Shown here: piece after piece, positions 8,436-16,531 of the stretch
How the letters are laid out: each line of letters begins with the position of its first letter
How positions within the stretch are numbered: the first letter of the stretch is position 1
Assembly: GCF_000235425.2 (NCBI RefSeq)
Contig: NZ_KI912266.1
Location: forward strand, 7,370,720 to 7,434,719
DNA length: 64,000 nucleotides
DNA from: Pseudofrankia saprophytica
Lineage (GTDB): Bacteria; Actinomycetota; Actinomycetes; Frankiales; Frankiaceae
Direction: 5' to 3'
Notes under the pieces: model-generated
What the model saw: the letters and a program-made list of their open reading frames with translations, nothing else
Database searches by the model: none
What the model was told of the DNA's origin: nothing
Made by a program: the position numbers and the translations under genes

Positions 8436-9641
8436 TCAGACCGTGGCGGGCAGCGCGACCGGGACGTTCATCAGCTTGGCCAGGTTCTCGCCCATGACCT
8501 TGCGGATGAACGGCTCGGGCTGGTCCTTGAGGTCGTCGATGTAGCTGATCGGATTGGCCAGGCCCTCCGGGTGCGGGTAGTCGGAGCCGAAGAGGATGTG
8601 CTCCTCACCGAGCAGCTGAGCCAGCTCGGCGAAGTTCTCCTCCCAGAACGGGCTGATGTAGATGTTGCGCTTCAGGGCCTCGACCGGGTTCTCGATGAAG
8701 TCCTGCGGCATCTTCTTGTAGAGATCCTTGAGGGTCTTGAGTAGCGGCGCCACCCAGGAGGCGCCGTTCTCGACGACGGCGATCTTCAGCCGCGGGAAGC
8801 GGGACACCGCGCCGTGGATCACCAGCGACGCCACCGCGTCCTCGATCGGCCGCCAGGAGTGCAGCATCCGGAAGGCGTTCGGCTGGAACGGCAGGTGCTC
8901 GGTGGCCGCCCCGCTCCACTCACCGGTGAAGCGCGAGTAGCCAGAGTCGGACGAGTGCAGGGCGACCAGGATGTCGGCCTCCTGGACCCGCGCCCAGAAC
9001 GGGTCGAACTCCGGCAGCGCGAACGAGCGCGGCCCCTTGTACCCGGGCACCGGCGCCGGCCGGACCAGGATCACCTTCGCGCCCCGCTCCAGGACCCACT
9101 CGAGCTCCTTGACCGCCTCGTCGACGATCGGGAGCGTGATCACCGGGGTGGTGAAGATGCGGTCGAGGCCGTTGTAGTTGAACTGCCAGGTCTCGTAGAG
9201 CCACTCGTTGAGCGCGTGGATCGCGGCGTGGGTCAGCTCCGGGTCGTCCTTCATCCGCTCCTCGAGCAGGCTCGCGAGCGTCGGGAACAGCAGGGTCCGC
9301 GCGAGGCCCTGTTCCTCGTCCATCAGCTTCAGGCGCGCCGCGGGCTCGCGCCAGGCCGGGATCGCCTTCACCGGCTTGCCGAAGATCTCCCGGCGGGACT
9401 TACCGTCCGGGTTGCCCTTGCGGTAGTACTCCTCCTGCGCGCCCGGCCGGGCGACGACCTCGAAGGTCGGGTTGGGGATGTACTCGCTGATCGTCCCCTG
9501 GACCACGATCTTCGTGCGGCCGTGGACGTCGACGTAGTCGATCGCCTTCTTGTAGCGCGCCGGCAGGTACTTGGTGAACGCGTCGGTCGTCTCGTACAGG
9601 TGGTTGTCGGCGTCGAACACCGGGATGTCAGGACCGGACAT
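8436..9641 (-). CDS. COG2159 amidohydrolase-family protein, paralogue of 1762-2937
   Basis: A 401-residue amidohydrolase-2 barrel starting at ATG 9641 behind GGGGAGG. Motifs parallel the first paralogue along the whole length: FDADNHLYE at residues about 7-15, FPTLASLLEERM, VALHSSDSGYS, ENGASWVAPL and LFGSDYPHPEGL. The two proteins probably do the same or successive reactions on related compounds. The gene stands alone: an AT-rich promoter region lies upstream (TTAATTAA at 9677-9684) and a GC-rich hairpin lies downstream. Metal-binding His residues of the N-terminal HxH type are replaced by DxDNH, as usual for this subgroup. Confidence 0.85.
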   Translation of the reverse strand: MSGPDIPVFDADNHLYETTDAFTKYLPARYKKAIDYVDVHGRTKIVVQGTISEYIPNPTFEVVARPGAQEEYYRKGNPDGKSRREIFGKPVKAIPAWREPAARLKLMDEEQGLARTLLFPTLASLLEERMKDDPELTHAAIHALNEWLYETWQFNYNGLDRIFTTPVITLPIVDEAVKELEWVLERGAKVILVRPAPVPGYKGPRSFALPEFDPFWARVQEADILVALHSSDSGYSRFTGEWSGAATEHLPFQPNAFRMLHSWRPIEDAVASLVIHGAVSRFPRLKIAVVENGASWVAPLLKTLKDLYKKMPQDFIENPVEALKRNIYISPFWEENFAELAQLLGEEHILFGSDYPHPEGLANPISYIDDLKDQPEPFIRKVMGENLAKLMNVPVALPATV

Positions 9642-10151
9642 CGGGCCTCCCCTGTTGGTCAGTCTGCTCGTCAAAGTTAATTAATAATGCACCTGGCTGG
9701 CAGACGCACGGGAGCGGATCCAGGTGGTCACGGTCACGGTCCCCGCGACTAGCCCTACCGGTGGCGAACGGGATCACATTCTGACACGATCGTCGAAACC
9801 TGCACTTTGAGGCAACCGTCACGGCACCGGACCCGTCAGCCGAGGCGGGGTACGAGCCCTGGCGCGTACCGCACAACCGGCCGACGATCGGACTCAGCAT
9901 GATCGGGAATGGCGACCTCTCCGAGGACCCGCCCCCGGCGGACACGACGCCCATGGCGCACCAGGCGGTCGAACCCGGCGGCGACACGCCCCGCGCGGGC
10001 GCGGCTACTGTCTACGGACAGCGACGGGCCCGCAGGCCGACCCACGCCACAAGGGTCAAGATGAGTGAACCCACTATGTGAACACTCACTCAGACGCCCG
10101 CGACCGACCGCTCTCAGGCCACCCCTGACCCCGCCTGAAGCATCGCCGAAG

Positions 10152-10168
10152 TGGACGAAAAGCGTCCA
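10152..10168. promoter_or_regulatory. Inverted repeat TGGACG-AAAAG-CGTCCA
   Basis: A perfect 6-bp inverted repeat with a 5-nt A-rich loop, 15 bp before the -35 box at 10183. It may be an upstream operator or activator site for the promoter of the decayed binding-protein gene. Confidence 0.4.
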
Positions 10169-10178
10169 TTCCAGGCGA

Positions 10179-10211
10179 ACCGTTGACGGAACGGTGTCGA
10201 GCATGTATTCA
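10179..10211 (+). promoter_or_regulatory. Sigma70-type promoter with overlapping inverted repeat
   Basis: TTGACG (10183-10188), a 17-bp spacer and TATTCA (10206-10211) make a good housekeeping promoter reading rightward. A perfect inverted repeat ACCGTT-GACGG-AACGGT (10179-10195) covers the -35 box and looks like a repressor site. The first coding material downstream is the pseudogene at 10326, so this promoter probably served the lost binding protein and may now drive the importer. Confidence 0.55.
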
Positions 10212-10325
10212 CTTAGCGACTGGCAGCCGCTGTGATGCCCGACACACGACGTTACCGCGAGCCCGCGCCCACCGGCGAGCCGTACGCCGCACCCCCGCTG
10301 CCCAAGATCGCCAACCGAGGATGAC

Positions 10326-10747
10326 ATGCCGCATACCAGGGTCGCTCGCCGCACCGTCGCCTCCAGGCGGTCATGGCGACGTCCCGCGCTGGCGCTGGTG
10401 ACGACGTCCTCGGCGCCGCGAAGGCCTCGGTGATCGCGATCGACATCCCGGTCGTCGTGGACATCCACCGGAAGCGGGCCCCCGCGGTTTTCGACGCAGC
10501 CGGTGTCGACGTCGAGCCGGTGACCATCCCGCCGGATCAGGGCGACCTGACGCCGCGGGCACGACGCACGGCGGCCGATGGCACCAGCCACCCATCATTC
10601 ACACTGTTCAAGACCGGCGGGGAGACCTACCGTCTTGACATCGACATTGACATCGACACCGGTAGCGGCGTCGCGATCGGCATGTTCACCTCGATGGCCG
10701 GCTTCCGTGCGGCGCGACCGCCTGGCCAGTCGCCGATCGAGAACTAG
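10326..10747 (+). pseudogene. Decayed ABC-transporter substrate-binding protein (LivK-like) remnant
   Basis: Translated fragments match pieces of the intact lipoprotein at 56063-57373 in the same order. An N-terminal basic stretch (MPHTRVARR, ATG 10326) reads in one frame. DVLGAA and then IDIPVVVDI...AAGVDVEP..IPPDQGDLTP...DGT match the middle, GVAIGMFTSMAGF matches residues about 346-358, and GQSPIE matches the very C terminus. Internal blocks are missing: the N-terminal third, the segment after DGT, and the region between MAGF and GQSPI. The basic N terminus is out of frame with the rest. The gene is therefore a deletion-ridden relic beside the importer it presumably once served. A short functional peptide cannot be excluded but is unlikely. 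Confidence 0.85.
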
Positions 10748-10831
10748 ACGTCGCCGATCAAGAGCTTCACAGGGCCGATGCAAAACTGAACAGGCTGTAG
10801 ACCAAACTCCACCACCACCACCGCCGCTTCC

Positions 10832-10972
10832 GCGGCCCTGACCCTGGACGCCCCACGACAACGGGGCCGTCCCGGGTGAGGGCCATGGAAGCGGTCCTGA
10901 CCCGAGAACCGCCGCTCAACGCGGTCCTGACCTGGGACGCCGGCCGCGGAAGCGGTCCTCCCTGGGACGACG
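10832..10972 (+). repeat. Four degenerate copies of GCGGTCCTGACCTGGGACGCC
   Basis: Copies begin at 10832 (GCGGCCCTGACCCTGGACGCC), 10891, 10921 and 10952; the last three are spaced 30-31 bp apart. They fill the leader of the LivHMG gene. Spacers are short and unlike each other, so this is a tandem-like leader repeat, not a CRISPR. Confidence 0.55.
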
Positions 10973-10987
10973 TCGGGAGATCCCTTC

Positions 10988-13891
10988 ATGTCACACATCG
11001 CCTCGCTCCTGTTGGGGCTCGGCAACGGCGCAGTGTTCGCCGCGCTCGCGCTCGCACTGGTGCTGACCTACCGCAGCTCGGGGGTCATCAACTTCGCGAC
11101 CGGAGCGATCGCTCTCTACGTCGCCTACACCTACGCGGACCTGCGAGAAGGCGAATTACTGGTTCCGATTCCGGGCCTGCCGACGACCGTCGGCCTGGGA
11201 ACGGACAGCATTCCCTTCCTGCCGGCGGCGCTGCTCGCGCTGCTGATCGGCGCATTGCTCGGCGCGCTGCTCTACGGACTGGTGTTCCGCAAGCTGCTGG
11301 ACGCGCCGCCGCTGGCCAAGGCGGTCGCCTCACTGGGCGTCCTGGTCATCATCCAGTCGGTGATGGTGATCCGCGTCGGCGTGGCGCCGGTCAGCGTCGA
11401 GCAGATCTTCCCGGCGGACCGCTGGACGCTCGGCTCGCTGACCGTGCTGTCGGACCGGTTCTACCTGGCCGTCGCCGTGATCGTGCTGACTCTGGTGCTC
11501 ACCGCGGTCTTCCGGTTCACCCGGTTCGGCCTGCTGACCAGGGCCACCGCCTCCTCGCAGACCGGCGCCTACGTCAGTGGCGTGTCCGCGTCGCGGGTGG
11601 CGCTGACGAACTGGATGATCAGCTGCGCGGTGGCCGGTGCGGCCGGCATCCTCATCGCGCCGGTCAGCCCGCTCGCGCCGACGACCTACACGCTGTTCGT
11701 GGTGCCGGCACTCGCCGCGGCCGTCGTCGGCGGCTTCCAGAACCTGGTTCCGAGCGTCATCGCCGGCCTGGTGATCGGTATGGTCCAGGCCGAGGCGCTC
11801 TCGCTCGCCGCGCAGCACTCGTGGCTGCCCAGGACCGGCTCGGCCGAGCTGGTGCCGCTGATCGTCATCGTGATCGCGCTGGTGGCGACCGGCCGGGGGA
11901 TGCCCGTGCGCGGTGGCCTGGTCAGGCAGCCGCTGGGGCTGGCTCCACGGCCGCGGGCGCTGACGCTGCCGACGATCGCTGGCACCGTCGTCGGCGCCCT
12001 GTTCCTGATCTTCCTCCACGGCACCTGGCGCGCCGCCGTCATCGGCACGATCATCGCCGCGGTCATCGGCCTGTCGCTCATCGTCGTGACCGGCTACGCC
12101 GGCCAGGTGTCGCTCGCGCAGCTCGCGCTCGCCGGCGCGGGCGCGTTCCTGCTCTCGAACCTCACCCAGAGCTGGCACATCCCCTTCCCGTTCGCACCGC
12201 TGCTCGCGGCGCTCGGCGCGACCGTCCTGGGCGTCGTCATCGGCCTGCCAGCGCTACGACTACGCGGGCTCACTCTCGGCGTGGTCACGCTCGCGCTCGC
12301 CTACGCCATCGAGGCGGTCTGGTTCCGTAACACCCAGATCGTCAGCACCTCGGGCGCGAAGGTCAGCGATCCGAAGATCTTCGGCCTCAATCTCGGGATC
12401 GGCAGCGGGCACGCCTTCCCCCGCCTGGAGTTCGGCTTCCTGTGCCTGTTCGTACTGGTGGCGGTGTCGTTCGGCGTCGCCAAGCTGCGGATGAGCGCCC
12501 TGGGCTCGGCCATGCTCGCCGTGCGCGCCAATGAGCGTTCGGCCGCCGGCATCGGCATCAACGTGGTGCGGATCAAGGTCATCAGCTTCGCGATCGGGTC
12601 GTTCATCGCCGGCCTCGGCGGGGCGCTGCTGGCCTACCGGCGCGGCGTGGTCACCTTCGACTCGTTCTCCGCGGTCGGCGGCCTGTCGCTGCTGACGGTC
12701 GCCTACCTGGCCGGCATCACGTCGGTCTGGGGCGGCATCAACGCCGGCCTGATCGCCAGCACCGGCATCTTCTTCATCGCGATGGACCGCTGGATCCACC
12801 TCGGTGACTGGTTCTCCGTCATCACCGGCATCGGTCTGCTCGCCGCCCTCGTCGGTCACCCGGAGGGCCTCGCCAGCGACGCGCACAAGCTCGTCCACAA
12901 GGTCAGAGCCCTCCTGGAACGCTGGCGCCCAGCGACACCGGTCGCCCAGCCGGCGCTGGCCGGCGCGGGGGCCGGGGGCTCGGCGACGCCGGCCGCCGCC
13001 GCACCCGCTCAGCCCCTGTTCACGGCCACCGCGTCCGCTCCTCTGTCCACGGCGGGCGCGGCGGACACCCAGGCGACGGCGCCGGCCGGCGGTCACGGCG
13101 AGGTGCTGGAGGTTTCCGGTCTCACTGTCCGTTACGGCGGTGTGACCGCGGTCGACGGCATCGCGCTACGCGTCGAGCCGGGTAAGATCGTCGGTCTCAT
13201 CGGCCCGAACGGAGCCGGCAAGACCAGTGCCCTGGACGCCATCACCGGCTTCGCCCGTGCCTCCGGCAGCGTCACGCTCGGCGGCCAGCGCATCGACAAG
13301 CTCGCCTCGCATGTCCGGGTACACAAGGGCCTCGCGCGCACGTTCCAGTCCATCGAGCTCTACGAGGAGCTCACCGTCGAGGAGAACGTGTCCGCCGCTC
13401 TCAGCGGCGTACGCGGGCACGAACGCCACCAGCGTCTCGCCGCCGCCCTCGCCGTGACCGGCATCGCGGACCGCGTCGACCGCCAGGCCGGCGAGCTCTC
13501 CCAGGGCGAACGCCAACTGGTGTCCATCGCCAGGGCCTGCGCCTCGCGTCCGAAGGTGCTGCTGCTCGACGAGCCGGCGGCCGGCCTCGACAGCACCGAG
13601 TCGACCTGGCTCGGTGAGCGCATCCGCGGCATCGCCGCGAACGGTACCGGTGTGCTGCTCGTCGACCACGACGTCGCGCTCGTGCTCGGCGTCTGCGACT
13701 ACATCTACGTGCTCGAGTTCGGCAAGCTCATCGCCGAGGGCACCCCGGCCGAGATCCGGGCGAACCGCGCCGTGGCCGACGCCTACCTCGGCAACACCCA
13801 CAGCACCTCCGAGCCGGTGGCCGAGAACGAGTCGGCCGCCGCGAACGGCGCCCAGCAGACGGCCAACGAGTCCCCGGCGGTGACGGCATGA
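10988..13891 (+). CDS. Fused branched-chain-amino-acid-type ABC importer: LivH permease - LivM permease - LivG ATPase
   Basis: A single 967-residue protein with three domains normally encoded by separate genes. Residues about 1-310 are a LivH-like permease (GLGNGAVFAALALALVL, YRSSGVINFATGA). Residues about 318-650 are a LivM-like permease (GYAGQVSLAQLAL, ANERSAAGIGI, TSVWGGINAG). A roughly 55-residue Ala/Pro/Gly-rich linker follows. Residues about 705-940 are an ABC ATPase with Walker A GPNGAGKT at 739-746, signature LSQGE at 837-841 and Walker B VLLLDEP at 857-863. A polar tail follows. The stop overlaps the LivF start (ATGA). Only one fused chain need be made for both permeases and one ATPase; LivF supplies the second ATPase. 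Imported substrates in such catabolic neighbourhoods are often aromatic or carboxylic acids, so the leucine-type name describes family only. Confidence 0.93.
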   Translation: MSHIASLLLGLGNGAVFAALALALVLTYRSSGVINFATGAIALYVAYTYADLREGELLVPIPGLPTTVGLGTDSIPFLPAALLALLIGALLGALLYGLVFRKLLDAPPLAKAVASLGVLVIIQSVMVIRVGVAPVSVEQIFPADRWTLGSLTVLSDRFYLAVAVIVLTLVLTAVFRFTRFGLLTRATASSQTGAYVSGVSASRVALTNWMISCAVAGAAGILIAPVSPLAPTTYTLFVVPALAAAVVGGFQNLVPSVIAGLVIGMVQAEALSLAAQHSWLPRTGSAELVPLIVIVIALVATGRGMPVRGGLVRQPLGLAPRPRALTLPTIAGTVVGALFLIFLHGTWRAAVIGTIIAAVIGLSLIVVTGYAGQVSLAQLALAGAGAFLLSNLTQSWHIPFPFAPLLAALGATVLGVVIGLPALRLRGLTLGVVTLALAYAIEAVWFRNTQIVSTSGAKVSDPKIFGLNLGIGSGHAFPRLEFGFLCLFVLVAVSFGVAKLRMSALGSAMLAVRANERSAAGIGINVVRIKVISFAIGSFIAGLGGALLAYRRGVVTFDSFSAVGGLSLLTVAYLAGITSVWGGINAGLIASTGIFFIAMDRWIHLGDWFSVITGIGLLAALVGHPEGLASDAHKLVHKVRALLERWRPATPVAQPALAGAGAGGSATPAAAAPAQPLFTATASAPLSTAGAADTQATAPAGGHGEVLEVSGLTVRYGGVTAVDGIALRVEPGKIVGLIGPNGAGKTSALDAITGFARASGSVTLGGQRIDKLASHVRVHKGLARTFQSIELYEELTVEENVSAALSGVRGHERHQRLAAALAVTGIADRVDRQAGELSQGERQLVSIARACASRPKVLLLDEPAAGLDSTESTWLGERIRGIAANGTGVLLVDHDVALVLGVCDYIYVLEFGKLIAEGTPAEIRANRAVADAYLGNTHSTSEPVAENESAAANGAQQTANESPAVTA

Positions 13892-14652
13892 CCGCGACGG
13901 TCGAAACCTCCTCCCCCTCCCCCGCCGGAGTCACGACCGCCCGGCTCCAGACCGTCAGCCTCACCGGCGGCCGCGGCAGCACGACGGCGTTCCGCGACGT
14001 CGACCTCGCCCTCGCCCCCGGCAAGGTGCTCGCCCTGCTCGGACCGAACGGCGCCGGCAAGACGACGATGCTGCTCACGCTCGCCGGGCTGCTGGCGCCG
14101 CAGAGCGGCAACATCCTGGTCGACGGCGCGAAGCTGCGCGGCGGCCGGCCGGCGGCGGCGAACCGGGCCGGGATCGTGCTCGTCCCCGACAACCGGTCGC
14201 TGTTCGTCAGCCTGTCCGTCGAGGAGAACCTGAAGGTGGCGGCCCGGCGCGGCGGGCCGAAGCCCCGGGACATGCTGGCGACCTTCCCGGCGCTCGAGAA
14301 GCGGTGGAAGCTCGCGGCGGGCGCGCTGTCCGGCGGCGAGCAGCAGATGCTCGCGATGGCCCGCGCGCTCATCCAGCAGCCCCGGGTGCTGCTCGTCGAC
14401 GAGCTCAGCCTCGGCCTCGCACCGCTCATCGTCGAGGGCCTCTTCGAGACGGTGCGCGCGATCGCGGCCGACCACGGCTGCTCGGTCGTGCTGGTCGAGC
14501 AGTACGCGAAGCTCGCCATGGCGGCGGCCGACGAGGTCGTCGTCCTGGCCCGCGGCCGGATCGCGCTCTCCGGCACCTCGAGCGAGCTCGCCGACCAGGT
14601 GGACCGGCTGGAGAACCTCTACTTCGACTCCGCCGACACCACCAGCAAGTAA
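13888..14652 (+). CDS. livF: LivF-type ABC transporter ATP-binding protein
   Basis: A 254-residue ATPase translationally coupled (ATGA) to the fused LivHMG gene. Walker A GPNGAGKT is at about residues 52-59, the signature LSGGEQQ at about 149-155, and Walker B VLLVDELSLGLAP at about 170. The Q-loop/switch region VPDNRSLFVSLSVEENL is typical of LivF rather than LivG. It would pair with the LivG domain of the fusion to power uptake. The transcript ends just downstream at a strong intrinsic terminator. The unusual DELS in place of DEPS after Walker B is a minor variation. Confidence 0.93.
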   Translation: MTATVETSSPSPAGVTTARLQTVSLTGGRGSTTAFRDVDLALAPGKVLALLGPNGAGKTTMLLTLAGLLAPQSGNILVDGAKLRGGRPAAANRAGIVLVPDNRSLFVSLSVEENLKVAARRGGPKPRDMLATFPALEKRWKLAAGALSGGEQQMLAMARALIQQPRVLLVDELSLGLAPLIVEGLFETVRAIAADHGCSVVLVEQYAKLAMAAADEVVVLARGRIALSGTSSELADQVDRLENLYFDSADTTSK

Positions 14653-14689
14653 GTGACCGGGTCCTCCCCTGAGGAGGGCCGAGAATTCG

Positions 14690-14731
14690 GGCGGGCCGCG
14701 CGGAGCAGTGCGCGGCCCGCCTGATCTTTTT
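14690..14731 (+). terminator. Intrinsic terminator of the importer operon
   Basis: A 12-bp perfect stem (14690-14701 with 14710-14721), an 8-nt loop and a following TGATCTTTTT tract (T run 14727-14731) form a canonical rho-independent terminator 38 bp after the LivF stop. Confidence 0.9.
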
Positions 14732-14779
14732 CCCTGAGGTTTTGTCCGCAGCAGCAAGACCCGGACGAGGTGAGAATTC

Positions 14780-15703
14780 ATGAGACTGGGATTCGCCATG
14801 CCGCATCTGCTGCGGCTGAAGGCCACCTGCCAGCCGTGGGAGGCCGGGGTGACGGGCGCGGACCAGACGCGCCTGGCGAAATGGGCCGAGAAACTCGGCT
14901 ACGACATGATCGCCGTTCCCGAGCACCACATCATTCCCAGGGCGCACGTCGACCTGTCCGGCCCGCACTATTTCAGCGCCTACCCGGCGATGGCCTACTG
15001 GGCGGGGGCCACCGAGAAGATCCGGGTGAACTCCTGCATCGCCATCCTGCCGTTACAGCACCCGATCGTGACGGCGAAGGCGCTCTCGACCATCGACTGG
15101 CTGTCCAGCGGGCGGGTGACCGTCACGTTCGCCGTCGGCTGGCTGGAGGAGGAGTTCAGAATCCTCGGCGTCCCCTTCCACGAACGCGGCGCGCGCGCCG
15201 AGGAGTACATCCAGGCGATCCTCGAGCTCTGGACCAAGGAGGAGCCCGAGTTCGAGGGGAAATACGTCTCGTTCAAGGACGTCGCGTTCGAGCCCAAGCC
15301 GGTCCAGAAGCCGCACCCACCGGTCTGGTTCGGCGGTGACGCCGACCCGGTGCTGCGGCGCGTCGCCCGATACGCGACGGGCTGGTGGCCGTTTCTCACC
15401 AAGCCCGAGGACATTCCCGCCAGGCTCGACCTCATCAGGTCCCAGCCCGACTACAACGGCAGACTGACCGAGGTCTTCTACGGCCTGGGCACCGCGCGCG
15501 TCGGCGAGGGCCACGCGGTGAACGAGGACCCGAACGCCCGGCCGGGCATGCCCAAACAGGAGATCATCGACCGTCTCGGCTGGTTCGAGGAACTCGGGGT
15601 CACGATGAGCTCCGTTCCCATCCCCGCCCTGACCCACATCGACGAGTACTACGACTACACCCAGTGGATAGCCGAGGAGATCATGCCCGCAGTCGGGCAC
15701 TGA
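14780..15703 (+). CDS. LLM-class F420-dependent oxidoreductase
   Basis: A 307-residue luciferase-like TIM-barrel enzyme. It begins MRLGFAMPHLL and has PEHHIIP near residue 48, an LPLQHPIVTAKALSTIDWLSSGR segment near 92-114, GWLEEEFRILGVPF, and HPPVWFGGDADPVLRRVARYATGWWP near 180-205. This is the standard succession for F420-dependent LLM enzymes. The gene has its own GAGGTGAGA ribosome-binding site and stands alone between the importer terminator and a convergent SDR. The substrate is unknown; members reduce enones or oxidise alcohols, and some are flavin monooxygenases. Confidence 0.88.
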   Translation: MRLGFAMPHLLRLKATCQPWEAGVTGADQTRLAKWAEKLGYDMIAVPEHHIIPRAHVDLSGPHYFSAYPAMAYWAGATEKIRVNSCIAILPLQHPIVTAKALSTIDWLSSGRVTVTFAVGWLEEEFRILGVPFHERGARAEEYIQAILELWTKEEPEFEGKYVSFKDVAFEPKPVQKPHPPVWFGGDADPVLRRVARYATGWWPFLTKPEDIPARLDLIRSQPDYNGRLTEVFYGLGTARVGEGHAVNEDPNARPGMPKQEIIDRLGWFEELGVTMSSVPIPALTHIDEYYDYTQWIAEEIMPAVGH

Positions 15704-15739
15704 ACGCCCACTCCCGACCGCCTGGGCGTCCCACCCTCG

Positions 15740-16447
15740 TCACGGGAGCGGCGCCAGGACGTACCGAGCCGGGGCACGACCTGGGCTGACGACCAGTTCG
15801 GTTCCGGGTTCACCGGTGCGGAGGGTCTCCACGGCGGCGGCCGCGACCTCGTCGGCGGAGAGCATGGGGATGCCCGCGGCCTGGAAGCGGTCGCGGGTCG
15901 GCGAGGTCAGAGGTGTGTCGACAAGACCGGGGCAGACGGCGCTCAGGCGGATGCCCTCGCGGGACAGCTTCCCGGACAGGGCCCGGACCAGGCCGATGAC
16001 GGCGTGCTTGGTCATCGTGTAGATCGGGTCCTGCTCGACGCCCATCAGCGCGGCGTACGAGGCAGTGACCACGATCGAGCCGGCCCCGTGCCGGCGCATC
16101 ACCGGTAGCGCGGCCCGCAGCCCGTACACGACGGAATGCTGGTTGACTCCGACGACCGCCTGGTACCGGTCGAGGTCGAGCGTCGCCGGGTCCTTGTCGA
16201 CCGAGTTGATCCCCGCGTTCAGGACGAGCAGGTCCAGCCGCTCGCCGGCGGCCGCCACCATCCGGACAGACAGCTCGGGGTCGGTCAGGTCGCCGACCAC
16301 CGCGACACCACCGAGCGACGCGGCGACGTCCTCGACCGCCGGCTTTCTGTCCACCAGCACGCAGCGCACTCCCTCGGCCGCCAGCCGCCGCGCGACCGCC
16401 TCCCCGATCCCGCCCGCCGCCCCGGTGATGACCGCGACCTCGCCCAT
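15740..16447 (-). CDS. Short-chain dehydrogenase/reductase (SDR)
   Basis: A 235-residue classical SDR. The cofactor motif TGAAGGIG is at about residues 8-15, the NAG motif near 79, and the catalytic Tyr and Lys lie in PIYTMTKHAV (YxxxK). The ATG at 16447 is used because GAGAGGTGGG stands just upstream and the Rossmann strand follows directly; a longer in-frame start exists. It is convergent with the LLM gene at 14780-15703. Downstream of the acyl-CoA dehydrogenase fusion on the same strand, it is separated from that gene by a 12-bp stem hairpin, so it may be only partly co-transcribed. Substrate not predictable, likely a hydroxyacyl or alcohol group. Confidence 0.88.
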   Translation of the reverse strand: MGEVAVITGAAGGIGEAVARRLAAEGVRCVLVDRKPAVEDVAASLGGVAVVGDLTDPELSVRMVAAAGERLDLLVLNAGINSVDKDPATLDLDRYQAVVGVNQHSVVYGLRAALPVMRRHGAGSIVVTASYAALMGVEQDPIYTMTKHAVIGLVRALSGKLSREGIRLSAVCPGLVDTPLTSPTRDRFQAAGIPMLSADEVAAAAVETLRTGEPGTELVVSPGRAPARYVLAPLP

Positions 16448-16491
16448 CCGCCCACCTCTCGTCACCGTCGTGTCGTGCACCATCGTGGCAC

Positions 16492-16524
16492 CTCGGTCCG
16501 GCGCCGCGACGACGCCGGACCGAG
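16492..16524 (-). terminator. Hairpin after the acyl-CoA dehydrogenase fusion gene
   Basis: CTCGGTCCGGCG (16492-16503) pairs with CGCCGGACCGAG (16513-16524), a perfect 12-bp stem with a 9-nt loop, 8 bp beyond the stop of the minus-strand gene. No T run. Confidence 0.6.
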
Positions 16525-16531
16525 CTCGGCC

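Larger units (their letters stand above)
9642..10325. other. Long intergenic region without an intact gene
   Basis: No frame here has protein-like content. It holds an AT-rich patch (TTAATTAA, 9677-9684) that is probably the promoter of the minus-strand amidohydrolase. A stretch at 10062-10092 contains several AGTG/CACT half-sites (TGAGTG...CACTCA). The hairpin at 10152-10168 and the promoter at 10183-10211 are listed separately. Confidence 0.6.

Noticed and set aside
10062-10092. Motif C or TetR operator copy made of AGTG/CACT half-sites
   Set aside because: Half-sites are present but spacing matches neither the 16-bp motif C nor AGTG-N6-CACT; kept only as a note in the intergenic entry.
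9836-10591. A 251-codon minus-strand frame over the relic region
   Set aside because: No recognisable motif and it lies opposite the decayed binding-protein gene, whose fragments match a real protein.
10634-10660. Motif B look-alike TTGACATCGACATTGACATCGACA
   Set aside because: It lies inside the relic and encodes its DIDID stretch, corresponding to HDIDITNG in the intact protein, so it is coding sequence by descent.
10891-10972. Possible CRISPR array (repeats about 30 bp apart)
   Set aside because: Repeats are only about 12-20 bp and degenerate, spacers are about 10 bp, and no cas genes are present.
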